Source of the DNA: Desulforapulum autotrophicum
Lineage (GTDB): Bacteria; Desulfobacterota; Desulfobacteria; Desulfobacterales; Desulfolunaceae
Reading direction: 5' to 3'
NCBI GenBank assembly: GCA_020723285.1
Contig: DYJE01000015.1
Location: forward strand, 1-64,000
Length of the DNA: 64,000 bases
In this document: positions 8,899-17,786 of the stretch, in pieces
Layout of the letters: each line of letters starts with the position of its first letter
Position numbering within the stretch: position 1 is the first letter of the stretch
Program-made: the position numbers and the translations under genes
Notes under the pieces: model-generated
Database searches by the model: none
What the model was told of the DNA's origin: nothing
Seen by the model: the letters and a program-made list of their open reading frames with translations, nothing else

Positions 8899-9810
8899 TT
8901 TTCGGGCAACCATGGCGGCCCAGGCGTCCTGATACAGGGTTTCCAGAATCTGAAATCCGCTGGCCGCAAGACATTCAGCCACCCTTTCAGCTTTTTCGGC
9001 GAGGATGCCGGAGCAGATGAACAGGCCGTCTTTTTCCGTGACATCATCGAGATGCGGCGCAAGCTCCACAATGACTTCGGCCAGGATGTTGGCGGCCACC
9101 ACGGGAAACCTGGCTTTCACTTTTTCAGCCAGATGACCGCAAACCAGGGTGAACCGGTCCTGGGATACCTTGTTCAGGATCAGATTCTTTTCTGCGGTTT
9201 CCACGGCGGTCATGTCCAGATCCGTGCCTGTCATGTGCCCTGCTCCCCGCGTGTGGGCGGCGATCATCAGGATACCCGAGCCGGTGCCGATATCAAGAAA
9301 TCGGTCTCCCTGTTTCAGATAGCGCTCGATGAGCATAACGCACATCCTCGTGGTGGGATGTGTTCCGGTTCCAAAGGCCATGCCCGGATCGATTTCGATC
9401 ACCGTTTCACCTTCTTTGGCGTCGTATTCCCTCCAGGTGGGTTTCACAACCAGGCTTTCCGTGATGTTTTCCGGCCAGAAATGCTCCTTCCACGATTCGG
9501 ACCAGTCCTCCTCGTCAAAAACCCTCGTGTGGAGAGACACGGTCAAGCCCTGCTCCGTCAGGCGGTCCAGACCGTCCCGGATCACGGTGAGGGTGTTTTC
9601 GGCATTTTCGTCGTCGGGGATAAATCCTTTCACGGCAAAATGATCCGGGCGGCTCACCGGTCCAGGGTCCCAGCCCTCGTCCGGCTCCACGTCCGGCCGC
9701 TCCACAGCGACCCCGCCGGTATCGGCGTCTTCAAACACCGAGGCAATCAGTTCGTCCACCATCCGTGTTTCATCGGGTTCAAAAATGACTTTGATTTCTA
9801 TCCACTTCAT
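8893..9810 (-). CDS. prmA: Ribosomal protein L11 methyltransferase
   Basis: The 305-residue SAM-dependent methyltransferase has the PrmA layout. An N-terminal substrate-recognition domain (about 1-115, acidic, beginning KWIEIKVIFE) is followed by the catalytic domain. The latter has MAFGTGTHPTTRMC (about 163-176), motif I LDIGTGSGIL (about 193-202), an acidic motif II, and AANILAEVIVELAPH (about 240-254). PrmA trimethylates L11 on the ribosome. Length is that of classical PrmA. It is transcribed with the upstream radical SAM gene (25-bp gap). A second, divergent PrmA-like gene occurs at 18907-19722. Confidence 0.88.
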   Translation of the reverse strand: MKWIEIKVIFEPDETRMVDELIASVFEDADTGGVAVERPDVEPDEGWDPGPVSRPDHFAVKGFIPDDENAENTLTVIRDGLDRLTEQGLTVSLHTRVFDEEDWSESWKEHFWPENITESLVVKPTWREYDAKEGETVIEIDPGMAFGTGTHPTTRMCVMLIERYLKQGDRFLDIGTGSGILMIAAHTRGAGHMTGTDLDMTAVETAEKNLILNKVSQDRFTLVCGHLAEKVKARFPVVAANILAEVIVELAPHLDDVTEKDGLFICSGILAEKAERVAECLAASGFQILETLYQDAWAAMVARKL

Positions 9811-9835
9811 TATTTTTTCCTTGATAGTCTTGATA

Positions 9836-11173
9836 TTAAAACCGCTGTCTGGGGGGATTGAAATACCCGTGTTTCAGGGCCGGAAACCGTTTTTTCAATT
9901 GAGATAGCACGCGGTCCATGCCCAGGGATTCGCTCTGGCTGTCAGCCTGTTTCATGATGCTGACGTAGCGCAACGGGTCGTAATTCAGATTGCGCCACTG
10001 AATCAGGTGAACCGGATGGTCCGAGAGGAACCGGCATAGGCTCTCGAATTCCTCGGGCGTGTCTGTGACACCGGGGCAGTTCAGATAGTTCAACGCCACA
10101 TGACCCCCTTTTTTCGCGGCCACCCTTATGGATTCCGTCACATGGTCGAAGGTGTAGCCGTTGGGTCTGAAATACGCCGTATAGCAACTTTCCCTCACAC
10201 TGTTCATGCTGACCCGGATGCTGTCAAGACCGCTGTCGAACAGACGTTCCACCTGTCCGGGCAGACTGGCGTTGGAGTTCAGGTTGATGGTTCCGTTTGC
10301 CGTCTGTTTGCGGATGTCGATAATGGATTCCCGAAGCACATCGGCCACCATCAGGGGGTCCCCTTCGCAGCCCTGGCCGAAGCTCACCACGCCGTCGGGC
10401 ACCTTCTCGATGTGGGCTGTGGCCACTTCCCGGATTTCATCGGGTGTCGGTGTGAAACTGATCCGCTCCTGGCAGCAGGAAATTCCGGGTTCGTTTTGAA
10501 GAGAAATGCAGCCCAGGCACCGTGCGTTGCATTGTCTTGAACTGGGAAGGGGTGCTTCGCAGCGTCCGATGAAAAAATTCTTGGCCGCCGGGCAACCGCT
10601 GACCAGGGCGCAATGCTCCAGATGCTCCCGAAGACGGTTTTTCGGAAAGGCCGCCCTGTAGCGCTTTACACCGTCATGGACCTGATCCTCGGGCATCAGA
10701 CGGAGATCCTGCCTGCGCTCCCAGTCCACCTGAATCACCGATGACCGGAATCCCCCTTGGCCCCACCCTGCCGCACCATAGGAAAACAGCGGGAGAAATC
10801 CGGCTCCGGGCCGTTCTTCATAAGCGCAGACCATGGCGTTCACGTATCCCGGAGAATTGAAAATGGCTACGGGAAAGATGGGCTGGCCCGGCTCGTAAGG
10901 GTTGTCCGCAAGGCTCTGAAACGTTTTTTTCCGGATATTGAAAACCAGGGGAATGCGATCCGGAAGCAGCATCAGCTCACTGCCGTAGGGCATGGCCACG
11001 GTGGTGTCCGAAGTAAGAGGGACAAGACGGTGGCCCGCCATCCCCACGGCGGCGTAGCCCGGAAGTTCGAAAATCTCTCCCGATGCGTTGGCCGCAAGGG
11101 CGTCCAGATATCGGGGTGTCTGGTTTTTGCGATGGGTTGTGCGTTGACTTTTCCCTGGTCTGTTCCGTGCCAC
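9836..11173 (-). CDS. Radical SAM protein with long N-terminal domain
   Basis: The 445-residue protein carries the [4Fe-4S] cluster motif CNARCLGC (about residue 217, pattern CxxxCxxC), followed by FGQGCEGDPL, a typical GGE-like SAM-binding region, and INLNSNASLPG and SIRVSMNSV strands of a TIM-barrel. Additional Cys occur before the motif (HCALVSGCP, GRC) and after it (ISCC), which could bind a second cluster. About 200 residues precede the radical SAM domain and look like a beta-rich domain of unknown role. Substrate is unknown. It sits immediately upstream of prmA on the same strand (25-bp gap), suggesting co-transcription. Confidence 0.8.
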   Translation of the reverse strand: MARNRPGKSQRTTHRKNQTPRYLDALAANASGEIFELPGYAAVGMAGHRLVPLTSDTTVAMPYGSELMLLPDRIPLVFNIRKKTFQSLADNPYEPGQPIFPVAIFNSPGYVNAMVCAYEERPGAGFLPLFSYGAAGWGQGGFRSSVIQVDWERRQDLRLMPEDQVHDGVKRYRAAFPKNRLREHLEHCALVSGCPAAKNFFIGRCEAPLPSSRQCNARCLGCISLQNEPGISCCQERISFTPTPDEIREVATAHIEKVPDGVVSFGQGCEGDPLMVADVLRESIIDIRKQTANGTINLNSNASLPGQVERLFDSGLDSIRVSMNSVRESCYTAYFRPNGYTFDHVTESIRVAAKKGGHVALNYLNCPGVTDTPEEFESLCRFLSDHPVHLIQWRNLNYDPLRYVSIMKQADSQSESLGMDRVLSQLKKRFPALKHGYFNPPRQRF

Positions 11174-11529
11174 GTAAAATCCTGTTTTCCTGTTTCTGTT
11201 CGTAACCTGCGGTGATGTTCGCCTTAAATCGGGTGAAGCTCAGAGCCCTCGGCCCCGTGTGTTCCTACCACAAAAAACATCCGGCGCGGAAGAAAATTGT
11301 ATCATCCCGTTTTTATTCGAAACCTCATGACATACGCCGGATTGTTTTTGCTTGTAATTGACCGTCTTTGATGGTTATATTTATCAGTTGCCCCGATGAT
11401 GCGCTCGATTCGTAATTACCTAAATTATCAGGTGGTTAAATATTTAATGGCGTGACATTGGCTGTAGACCAGTCACGGTCTTCCCAGGGCTTTTTTTCAA
11501 TATTTTAGCGAACGTGTATAGGTACAAGG
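11174..11529. other. Divergent intergenic region with long leader for the DEAD-box gene
   Basis: A 356-bp gap lies between the leftward radical SAM gene and the rightward helicase gene. A possible hairpin has arms CGTGAC (11451-11456) and GTCACG (11472-11477), with extra TGG/CCA pairing inside, and a T-run follows at about 11491. Long structured leaders are common before cold-inducible RNA helicases, so it may be regulatory, but this is only suggestive. No RNA gene was recognised. Confidence 0.4.
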
Positions 11530-13236
11530 TTGTTTAAAACTTTATTCAAAAAAATAGGAAACTTATTCAGAAGAAAAAAATCCGGGGCCATTCCCTTTGC
11601 GGAACGCTCCAGGGAGGCTGCCAAAGACATTCCCCTGAACGATGCTTCTCCGTCACGACCGTCGAAAAGTCAAGGCAGAGCCCGTAAAGAGGACAAACCA
11701 AGACCTCAGAAACCGCCGCAGGAGCGTGTTCAACGCACTCCGGCCTGGAACCCCGAAGATTTTCAGGTGCCGTCTGTGGACGGTAAGATCCGTTTCCATG
11801 ATCTTGATCTTCCTCCCCAGATTCTTCACGCCATTGCCGATCTCAACTTTCAGTACTGCACCCCGGTTCAGGCCGGCATTCTTCCCTCGGCTCTCACAGG
11901 GCGTGACGCCATCGGCAAAGCCCAGACCGGAACGGGAAAAAGCGCCGCTTTTATCATCACCATCCTGACCCGAATGATCCGGACCCCCATCAAAGGCGGT
12001 CCTCCCAAAGGTTTTCCACGAGCCCTGATTCTCGCCCCCACCCGCGAGCTCGTTCTCCAGATCGAAAAAGACGCCCTGGGTCTCAGCAAGTACACACCGT
12101 TCAAAATCATATCCATCTACGGTGGAACTGGTTACGACAAGCAGATGCAGAGCCTCAAGGACAGGTCCTTTGACATCGTGGTGGCCACCCCGGGCCGTCT
12201 GATCGATTTTCAGAACAAGAAACTTCTGAAACTGGACAAAATCGAAATCCTGGTGCTCGATGAAGCGGACCGGATGCTGGACATGGGTTTTATCCCCGAC
12301 GTCCGGAGGATCATATACAGCACGCCGCCCAAGGCCCGCCGTCAGACCTTTTTCTACAGCGCGACCTTTTCTCCTGAAGTGACCCGGCTGGCGGAGCAAT
12401 GGACCACGGAACCCTGCATGGTGGAAATCGAACCCGAGCAGGTGGCGGCCGAATCGGTGAAACAGGTGGTCTACATCACCACCAGCAACGAGAAATTTCC
12501 CCTTCTCTACAACCTGATCATTTCAAACAATCTGGAACGCGTCCTCGTTTTCACCAACCGAAGGGACCAGGCCCGGGATCTCGCAAAAAAACTTCTGAGC
12601 TACGGGGTGTCCACAGCCCTGATTTCCGGTGAGATTCAACAGAACAAAAGGATCAGGGCCCTCGAAGGATTCAGGGGCGGCAAACACCGTGTGCTCGTGG
12701 CCACCGATGTGGCGGCCCGCGGTATTCATATCGAGGATATCAGCCATGTGATCAACTACAACCTGCCCCAGGACCCGGAAAACTACGTCCACCGTATCGG
12801 CCGGACCGGCCGGGCCGGAAGCAGCGGAATTTCTGTGAGTTTCGCCTGTGAGGACGATTCGTTTCACATTCCGGACATCGAGGCTTTCCTTGGAAACGAT
12901 CTGGTCTGTGAGCATCCCGATGACGCCCTTCTTGAAGAGCCCCCGATTCCCGAAACCGGACTTGTTACCGACGATCTGGACGCCAAGCTTGAGCCTTTAC
13001 GGCCGAGACAGAGGACACGAACGGGAAGCCGCGGACAACGCGGACCCCGAAGCGGCGGTCCACGTGAACGCAGCGGCCAGGAATCACGGCCCAGAGCCGA
13101 ACGTCCCCGAAGTGAAAGTTCCGGTGACCATCCGGGCGGTTCTGACCCCGGAAGCGATGACAAACCCAAACGGAAACGTAACCGTCGGCGTCGCCAGAAA
13201 CCGCCTCACAAGGACATCACTGGAGACGAATCATGA
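11530..13236 (+). CDS. DEAD-box ATP-dependent RNA helicase (RhlE/RhlB type)
   Basis: The 568-residue protein has a basic N-terminal extension (about 1-75). The helicase core follows: Q motif (FQYCTPVQ), Walker A AQTGTGKS, PTRELVLQ, VATPGRL, VLDEADRMLDMGF, FYSATF, ATDVAARGIH and HRIGRTGRAG. The C-terminal tail (about 470-568) is rich in R, G, S and P, as in helicases that bind structured RNA. It probably unwinds mRNA or rRNA structure, often in the cold. The only in-frame start near the family's N-terminus is TTG at 11530, directly after ACAAGG, so the start is less certain than the rest. The stop overlaps the ATG of the HAD gene by 4 bp. Confidence 0.88.
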   Translation: MFKTLFKKIGNLFRRKKSGAIPFAERSREAAKDIPLNDASPSRPSKSQGRARKEDKPRPQKPPQERVQRTPAWNPEDFQVPSVDGKIRFHDLDLPPQILHAIADLNFQYCTPVQAGILPSALTGRDAIGKAQTGTGKSAAFIITILTRMIRTPIKGGPPKGFPRALILAPTRELVLQIEKDALGLSKYTPFKIISIYGGTGYDKQMQSLKDRSFDIVVATPGRLIDFQNKKLLKLDKIEILVLDEADRMLDMGFIPDVRRIIYSTPPKARRQTFFYSATFSPEVTRLAEQWTTEPCMVEIEPEQVAAESVKQVVYITTSNEKFPLLYNLIISNNLERVLVFTNRRDQARDLAKKLLSYGVSTALISGEIQQNKRIRALEGFRGGKHRVLVATDVAARGIHIEDISHVINYNLPQDPENYVHRIGRTGRAGSSGISVSFACEDDSFHIPDIEAFLGNDLVCEHPDDALLEEPPIPETGLVTDDLDAKLEPLRPRQRTRTGSRGQRGPRSGGPRERSGQESRPRAERPRSESSGDHPGGSDPGSDDKPKRKRNRRRRQKPPHKDITGDES

Positions 13237-13880
13237 CCGGATTGTTGCATGACGAAAATTCGTGTATCCCCGTGGATCATGTGGATACCCTGATTTTTGA
13301 CTTGGGCGGCGTGTTCGTCAAGCTCACCGGTGTGGAAAAAATGATGGAATGGACCATGGGCCGATATTCGGTTGATGAACTCTGGGCCATCTGGTTTCAG
13401 TCCGATTCCGTGAAAGGGTTTGAAACCGGCACCCTTGATTCGCAGTCGTTTGCAGAAGGCATTATCCGTGAATACGGACTTCAGGTGACCGCGGACGATT
13501 TTCTGTTCCATTTCGCGTCCTGGGCCTCCGAGATGTTTCCAGGGTCCCGCCGCCTGCTTTCAGCTCTTAAAGACCGGTACACCCTTGTCAGTCTGTCCAA
13601 CACCAACGTCATGCACTGGGACATGCTCTGTGACCGTTATCAGCTCGACAGCTACTTCCATCACAACTTTCCATCCCATGAAATCGGGCGGATCAAGCCC
13701 GAAACCGAAACGTTTTCCTATGTTCTGAGCCGGATTCCCTCTCCGGCTCATCGTGTGATTTTTTTCGATGACACCCCGATGAACATCGAAAACGCTCGGC
13801 GTGTCGGTCTTCACGCCGTTCAGGTTTCCGGCGTTGAGCATCTCTCTGAAACACTGTCTCGTCTGGGAATATCCCAGTGA
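13233..13880 (+). CDS. HAD-superfamily hydrolase, subfamily IA
   Basis: The 215-residue protein shows the haloacid dehalogenase motifs in order: motif I FDLGGVF (about 25-31, nucleophile Asp), motif II LSNTN (about 115), motif III IGRIKPE with the conserved Lys (about 150), and motif IV IFFDDTPMNIENARR (about 172-186). It resembles the YihX/epoxide-hydrolase-N-terminal-like phosphatases that act on small sugar phosphates; the exact substrate is not readable. Translation is probably coupled to the DEAD-box gene through the ATGA overlap, though a functional link is not obvious. Confidence 0.85.
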   Translation: MTGLLHDENSCIPVDHVDTLIFDLGGVFVKLTGVEKMMEWTMGRYSVDELWAIWFQSDSVKGFETGTLDSQSFAEGIIREYGLQVTADDFLFHFASWASEMFPGSRRLLSALKDRYTLVSLSNTNVMHWDMLCDRYQLDSYFHHNFPSHEIGRIKPETETFSYVLSRIPSPAHRVIFFDDTPMNIENARRVGLHAVQVSGVEHLSETLSRLGISQ

Positions 13881-13969
13881 CGAGCAGCAAACACGGGTAA
13901 CGTTGATTTTTTAACGGATAATCTTTCAGATTCTTTATAACTCGCACCATCATCTTTTCGGAGGTCTCT

Positions 13970-15166
13970 ATGTTGAAAACTGCAACCGCCCGCCTGAAAA
14001 TGAATCGTGTTCTTGCTGCCGCAGCTCTGATGATCCTCATTTTTTCCGGATCTTCATTTGCTGCCAAACCCTTTGCTTTCGGACTCCTTCTTGTGGGGCC
14101 ATACAATGATCACGGCTGGAGTCAGGCCCATTTCGACGCGGGAAAATATGTGGAAAAAAAGATCCCCGGCAGCCGGATGATCTACATCGACAAAGTGAAC
14201 CCGGCGGATCGTCCGGGAGTCACCGTTCCCCAGCTCGTGGATGATCTGGTGTCCAAAGGCGCCAGACTGGTCATCGCCAATTCCGACGACATGAGCGACG
14301 GCATACTCGAAGCGGCCAAACGCCATCCCGCCATCCAGTTTCTCCATGTGTCAGGTGACGGCGCGTTGACGAAAAAAGCCCCGAAAAACCTGAGCAACGT
14401 CATGGGCCGCATGGAATACACCAAAATGATGGCCGGTTTTGTTGCTGCACTGACCTCTAAAACAGGCAAAATCGCTTACCTGGGGCCCCTTGTCAACGAT
14501 GAAACGAGGCGTCTTGCCGTCTCCTGCTTCCTGGGTGCGCGTTACGCCTGGGTCAATGTCCTTCACCGCAAGGCGGAGGACCTTCGCTTCGACACCTCCT
14601 TCATCGGTTTCTGGTTCAACATCCCCGGTGTCACCTCCGATCCCACTCAGGTGGCCTCCGCTTTTTTCGATTCAGGTTACGATGTGGTGATCTCTGGCAT
14701 CGATACCCCTGAAGCCTGTTCCGTGGCCCGGCAGAAACGTCTGGCCAAAAAAAATGTGTTCGCCATTCCCTACGATTATAAAAACGCCTGTGACGGTGCG
14801 GGCGATGTCTGTCTGGGTGTACCGTATTTCAACTGGGGTCCCAGTTATGTCGACTTTGTCAGTAAAGCTTCGGGCGGATCTTTAAAACAGACCTGGCAGT
14901 GGCTGGCACCGGATTTCAAAGACATCAACAACCCGGAAAAAAGCCCTGTGGGGTTTGCTAAGGGCCCTGCTCTGTCACCTGAGAACGCAAAAAAACTGGA
15001 CCGGTTTATCGCTGAGCTTGGAAGCGGAAAGGTCAGCCTTTTCAAAGGTCCTCTTTATTTTGACGACGGCTCGGTGTTTCTCAAACCTGGCGAAACAGCA
15101 ACGGACAAACAGATCTGGTACATGAAAAAGTTTTTGAAAGGTATGGGCGGTAAGTTGAAGAAATAG
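13970..15166 (+). CDS. BMP-family substrate-binding protein of an ABC importer
   Basis: The 398-residue exported protein has an N-terminal signal peptide (hydrophobic to about residue 34, cleavage after SFA). The basic-membrane-protein (BMP/PnrA) fold is shown by LLLVGPYNDHGWSQAHFDAG, the hinge segments and GIDTPEAC. PnrA-like proteins bind purine nucleosides, while other members bind different small ligands. There is no lipobox Cys, so it is probably soluble in the periplasm. GGAGGTCTCT precedes the ATG. It is first in a four-gene operon with an ATPase and two permeases. Confidence 0.88.
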   Translation: MLKTATARLKMNRVLAAAALMILIFSGSSFAAKPFAFGLLLVGPYNDHGWSQAHFDAGKYVEKKIPGSRMIYIDKVNPADRPGVTVPQLVDDLVSKGARLVIANSDDMSDGILEAAKRHPAIQFLHVSGDGALTKKAPKNLSNVMGRMEYTKMMAGFVAALTSKTGKIAYLGPLVNDETRRLAVSCFLGARYAWVNVLHRKAEDLRFDTSFIGFWFNIPGVTSDPTQVASAFFDSGYDVVISGIDTPEACSVARQKRLAKKNVFAIPYDYKNACDGAGDVCLGVPYFNWGPSYVDFVSKASGGSLKQTWQWLAPDFKDINNPEKSPVGFAKGPALSPENAKKLDRFIAELGSGKVSLFKGPLYFDDGSVFLKPGETATDKQIWYMKKFLKGMGGKLKK

Positions 15167-15185
15167 ATGCAACGGATCGGTCGAC

Positions 15186-16658
15186 ATGATCAGGCTTGAA
15201 AATATTCACAAAGATTACGGTTCGGTCAAAGCCAATGACGGTGTAAATCTGTCTGTCCGGCCCGGTTCCATTCACGCCCTTCTCGGCGAAAATGGAGCCG
15301 GGAAAACCACCCTGATGAAAATACTCTCGGGCTTTATTGCAAAAACATCGGGACGAATCTTTGTCTGTGGAAATGAGGTCGACATTTCATCACCGGTCAA
15401 GGCCCTCAAAGCCGGTATCGGCATGATGTATCAGGAGCCCATGGATTTTCCGCAAATGACGGTTCTTGACAATCTCATGGCCGGTCGTCCTTCCGGTTTT
15501 TTCATCAGCCGAAAAAAAGCGCTGCACGATCTGGATCGTTTTTCTTCGGATCTGGGTTTTTCTTTCAATCCAGCATCCAACCCCGCCTCTCTTACCCTGG
15601 GTGAAAGGCAGCAGCTTGAAATGATACGTCTGCTGTCCCTGGGCGTAAAGGTGCTTATTCTCGACGAACCCACCACAGGCATCACAGACCTCCAGAAAGA
15701 CGTTCTTTTTTTCTCGCTCCGGCGTCTTGCAAAGCTCGGGCATTCCATCATTCTTGTTTCTCATAAAATGGATGATGTCACGTCTCTTTGTGATGAAGCC
15801 ACAGTCATGCGTCAGGGAAAAGTGAGTGGCCATTTCTCACGACCCTTTTCCAGTCAGGACCTTCTTCAGTGTATGTTTCCTTCGGGCGGTGATGTCGATA
15901 TCGCGGACGATTATCAGCCTGGAGACCCTTTTTACTTTCTGGATCAGGTAACGGCGTCCTCGTCCCGTGTGGTACTGAAACCGATTTCATTGAACTTCCG
16001 CCAGGGTGAAATTGTCGGCCTTGCCGGTCTTGAAGGCAGCGGTCAGGAACTGCTGCTCCGCGTTGCAGCAGGCGTTTCGCATATCCATACCGGTGCGATC
16101 CGCATTGGGGACACCCCTTTGACAGCCCGGTCCATGAAGGCATATCAATCGTCAGGCGTTTTTTTTGTACCCGGTTCCAGGATGGAGGAAGGCTTAATTT
16201 CAGGGCTTACCCTTTCTGACCATGTGGCCCTATGCCGTTCCGGACACACCCTCTTTACCCGAAAGCGTGCAGTCGAGTCACAAACTTCCCGTTTTATAGA
16301 GAATTTTTTCATCAAGGCGTCACCCCATTCCCTTGTTGATTCTCTTTCCGGCGGTAACCAGCAGAAATTTCTTTTATCCTTGCTTCCCGACACCCCCCGT
16401 ATTCTGTTTCTTGAGAACCCCACCCGCGGTCTTGATCACGATGCCACAGCAGCGATATGGAATATCCTGAAAACCCGGGTTCGTCATTCCGGATCTGCCG
16501 TTGTCTTTTCATCCTCTGAACTTGATGAAATCTTACAGGTTGCCCATCGTGTCCTCGTTTTTTCGAACGGAGAACTGATGATGGACCGCCTTTGTCATGA
16601 TCTTGACCCCCATGATATCGGACAGGCTGTGTCCGGAATAAAACAAACAAAATATTAG
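15186..16658 (+). CDS. ABC importer ATPase with two nucleotide-binding domains (nucleoside/BMP type)
   Basis: The 490-residue protein has two fused ABC domains, as in sugar and nucleoside importers. Domain 1 has Walker A GENGAGKTT (about 36-44), signature LTLGERQQLEM and Walker B VLILDEPTTGI. Domain 2 is degenerate: GLEGSGQELLL replaces Walker A, but LSGGNQQKFLL and ILFLENPTRGLD remain, with Glu at the usual Walker-B Asp position. One active and one weakened site is common in this class. It drives import with the two permeases downstream and the BMP protein upstream (20-bp gap). A parS-like site lies in the 60-bp gap after it. Confidence 0.9.
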   Translation: MIRLENIHKDYGSVKANDGVNLSVRPGSIHALLGENGAGKTTLMKILSGFIAKTSGRIFVCGNEVDISSPVKALKAGIGMMYQEPMDFPQMTVLDNLMAGRPSGFFISRKKALHDLDRFSSDLGFSFNPASNPASLTLGERQQLEMIRLLSLGVKVLILDEPTTGITDLQKDVLFFSLRRLAKLGHSIILVSHKMDDVTSLCDEATVMRQGKVSGHFSRPFSSQDLLQCMFPSGGDVDIADDYQPGDPFYFLDQVTASSSRVVLKPISLNFRQGEIVGLAGLEGSGQELLLRVAAGVSHIHTGAIRIGDTPLTARSMKAYQSSGVFFVPGSRMEEGLISGLTLSDHVALCRSGHTLFTRKRAVESQTSRFIENFFIKASPHSLVDSLSGGNQQKFLLSLLPDTPRILFLENPTRGLDHDATAAIWNILKTRVRHSGSAVVFSSSELDEILQVAHRVLVFSNGELMMDRLCHDLDPHDIGQAVSGIKQTKY

Positions 16659-16673
16659 AGGGTTATCCTTGTA

Positions 16674-16689
16674 TGTTCCATGTGAAACA
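16674..16689. other. parS-like site, 14 of 16 matches
   Basis: The sequence differs from the consensus TGTTTCACGTGAAACA at two positions (5 and 8), and position 5 is tolerant in many genomes. It sits between the ATPase and the first permease of the ABC operon. ParB binds such sites near the origin to drive chromosome segregation. Taken with the exact site at 20751 it is plausible; alone it would be weak. Confidence 0.5.
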
Positions 16690-16718
16690 TTTTCTAATCC
16701 GGATTCAGGTGTGAGACT

Positions 16719-17786
16719 ATGTCGATTAAAACCATTGGACGTCATCTTGGTCTGCCCGTGTTTCATGTCCTGATGATTCTTGTATTGTCTCTTTTTATAG
16801 TTTCTTTCATTGTTCTTGCAGCCGGTGTCAGCCCTTTCACCGCGTTCTCTTTGCTTTACCAGGGATCGCTGGGTTCTGTTTCGCACCTCGGACATGTCAT
16901 GAAGTCGTTTTTTCCCATGACTCTTTGTGCCATGGGGCTTGTCTACACCTACCGTATTTCCTTGTGGAATATCGGCATCGAAGGTCAGGTGATCGTCGGT
17001 GCCTTGAGTGCCATGGTTCTTTTCCGTCTTTTCCCGGAACCTCAGGTACCCTCCCTGTTTTTTTCACTTGGAATCGTTTCAGCTTTTTTAGGGGGAATGG
17101 GCTGGGCAATGATCACGGGTTTTTTGAAGTCAACCTGTGGTGTCAATGAAATTTTCGCCGGACTGGGTATGAACTTTGTCAGTCAGGGCCTGGCATTATG
17201 GCTGATCTTCGGGCCCTGGAAACGTCCTGGCATCGCTTCCATGAGCGGTACGGACCCGATTGCCGATGTTTATTGCCTGATCGAATCTGGACCTTTATCG
17301 ATTTCTGGTTTTGAACTGATCCTCGTTTTCATTCTGTTTATTTTTACCTGGATACTGATCCGAAAATCTATTGTCGGTCTCAAACTTCATGCAAGTGGAT
17401 CCAATCCTTTCGCTTCCCGTTTGCTCGGTCTCCAGCCTACTCTTTCAATACATCTGGCCCTGGCTGTCTGCGGTGGATTTGCGGGTCTGGCGGGTTTATT
17501 TCAAGTTTCAGGGGTGTATCACCGCCTGATACCTTCCATATCGAGCAACTACGGCTATCTTGCTATTCTTGTGGTTTTGCTGTCCGGATTCGATATCCGA
17601 ATTGTTCCCATTATCTCTTTTTTCTTTTCGTGTCTTCTTGTGGGCAGTATCCAGCTGCCCATGATGCTTCAGATTGATTCATCGTTGAGCGGTGTTGTCC
17701 AGGGAATCGTCGTCATGGTTTATCTGGTGTACATGGGTATTGCTCGGCATTTGAATAGTCGCATAAGGAAACCTGTTTATGAATGA
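16719..17786 (+). CDS. ABC importer permease, nucleoside/BMP type (first subunit)
   Basis: The 355-residue membrane protein has about eight to ten spans. Family text includes YRISLWNIGIEGQVIVGAL, where the NIGxEGQ motif is typical of the ribose/nucleoside permease (BPD_transp_2) group, and GVNEIFAGLGMNFV. It should form the translocation pore together with the next gene. Its stop overlaps the start of the second permease by 8 bp. No ribosome site as strong as AGGAGG precedes the ATG (GGTGTGAGACT), so coupling to the upstream gene is possible. Confidence 0.88.
   Translation: MSIKTIGRHLGLPVFHVLMILVLSLFIVSFIVLAAGVSPFTAFSLLYQGSLGSVSHLGHVMKSFFPMTLCAMGLVYTYRISLWNIGIEGQVIVGALSAMVLFRLFPEPQVPSLFFSLGIVSAFLGGMGWAMITGFLKSTCGVNEIFAGLGMNFVSQGLALWLIFGPWKRPGIASMSGTDPIADVYCLIESGPLSISGFELILVFILFIFTWILIRKSIVGLKLHASGSNPFASRLLGLQPTLSIHLALAVCGGFAGLAGLFQVSGVYHRLIPSISSNYGYLAILVVLLSGFDIRIVPIISFFFSCLLVGSIQLPMMLQIDSSLSGVVQGIVVMVYLVYMGIARHLNSRIRKPVYE

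Noticed and set aside
13881..13969. Sigma-70 promoter before the BMP-type ABC operon
   Set aside because: TTGATT and TATAAC are present but spaced too far apart (about 28 bp), so no promoter is called.
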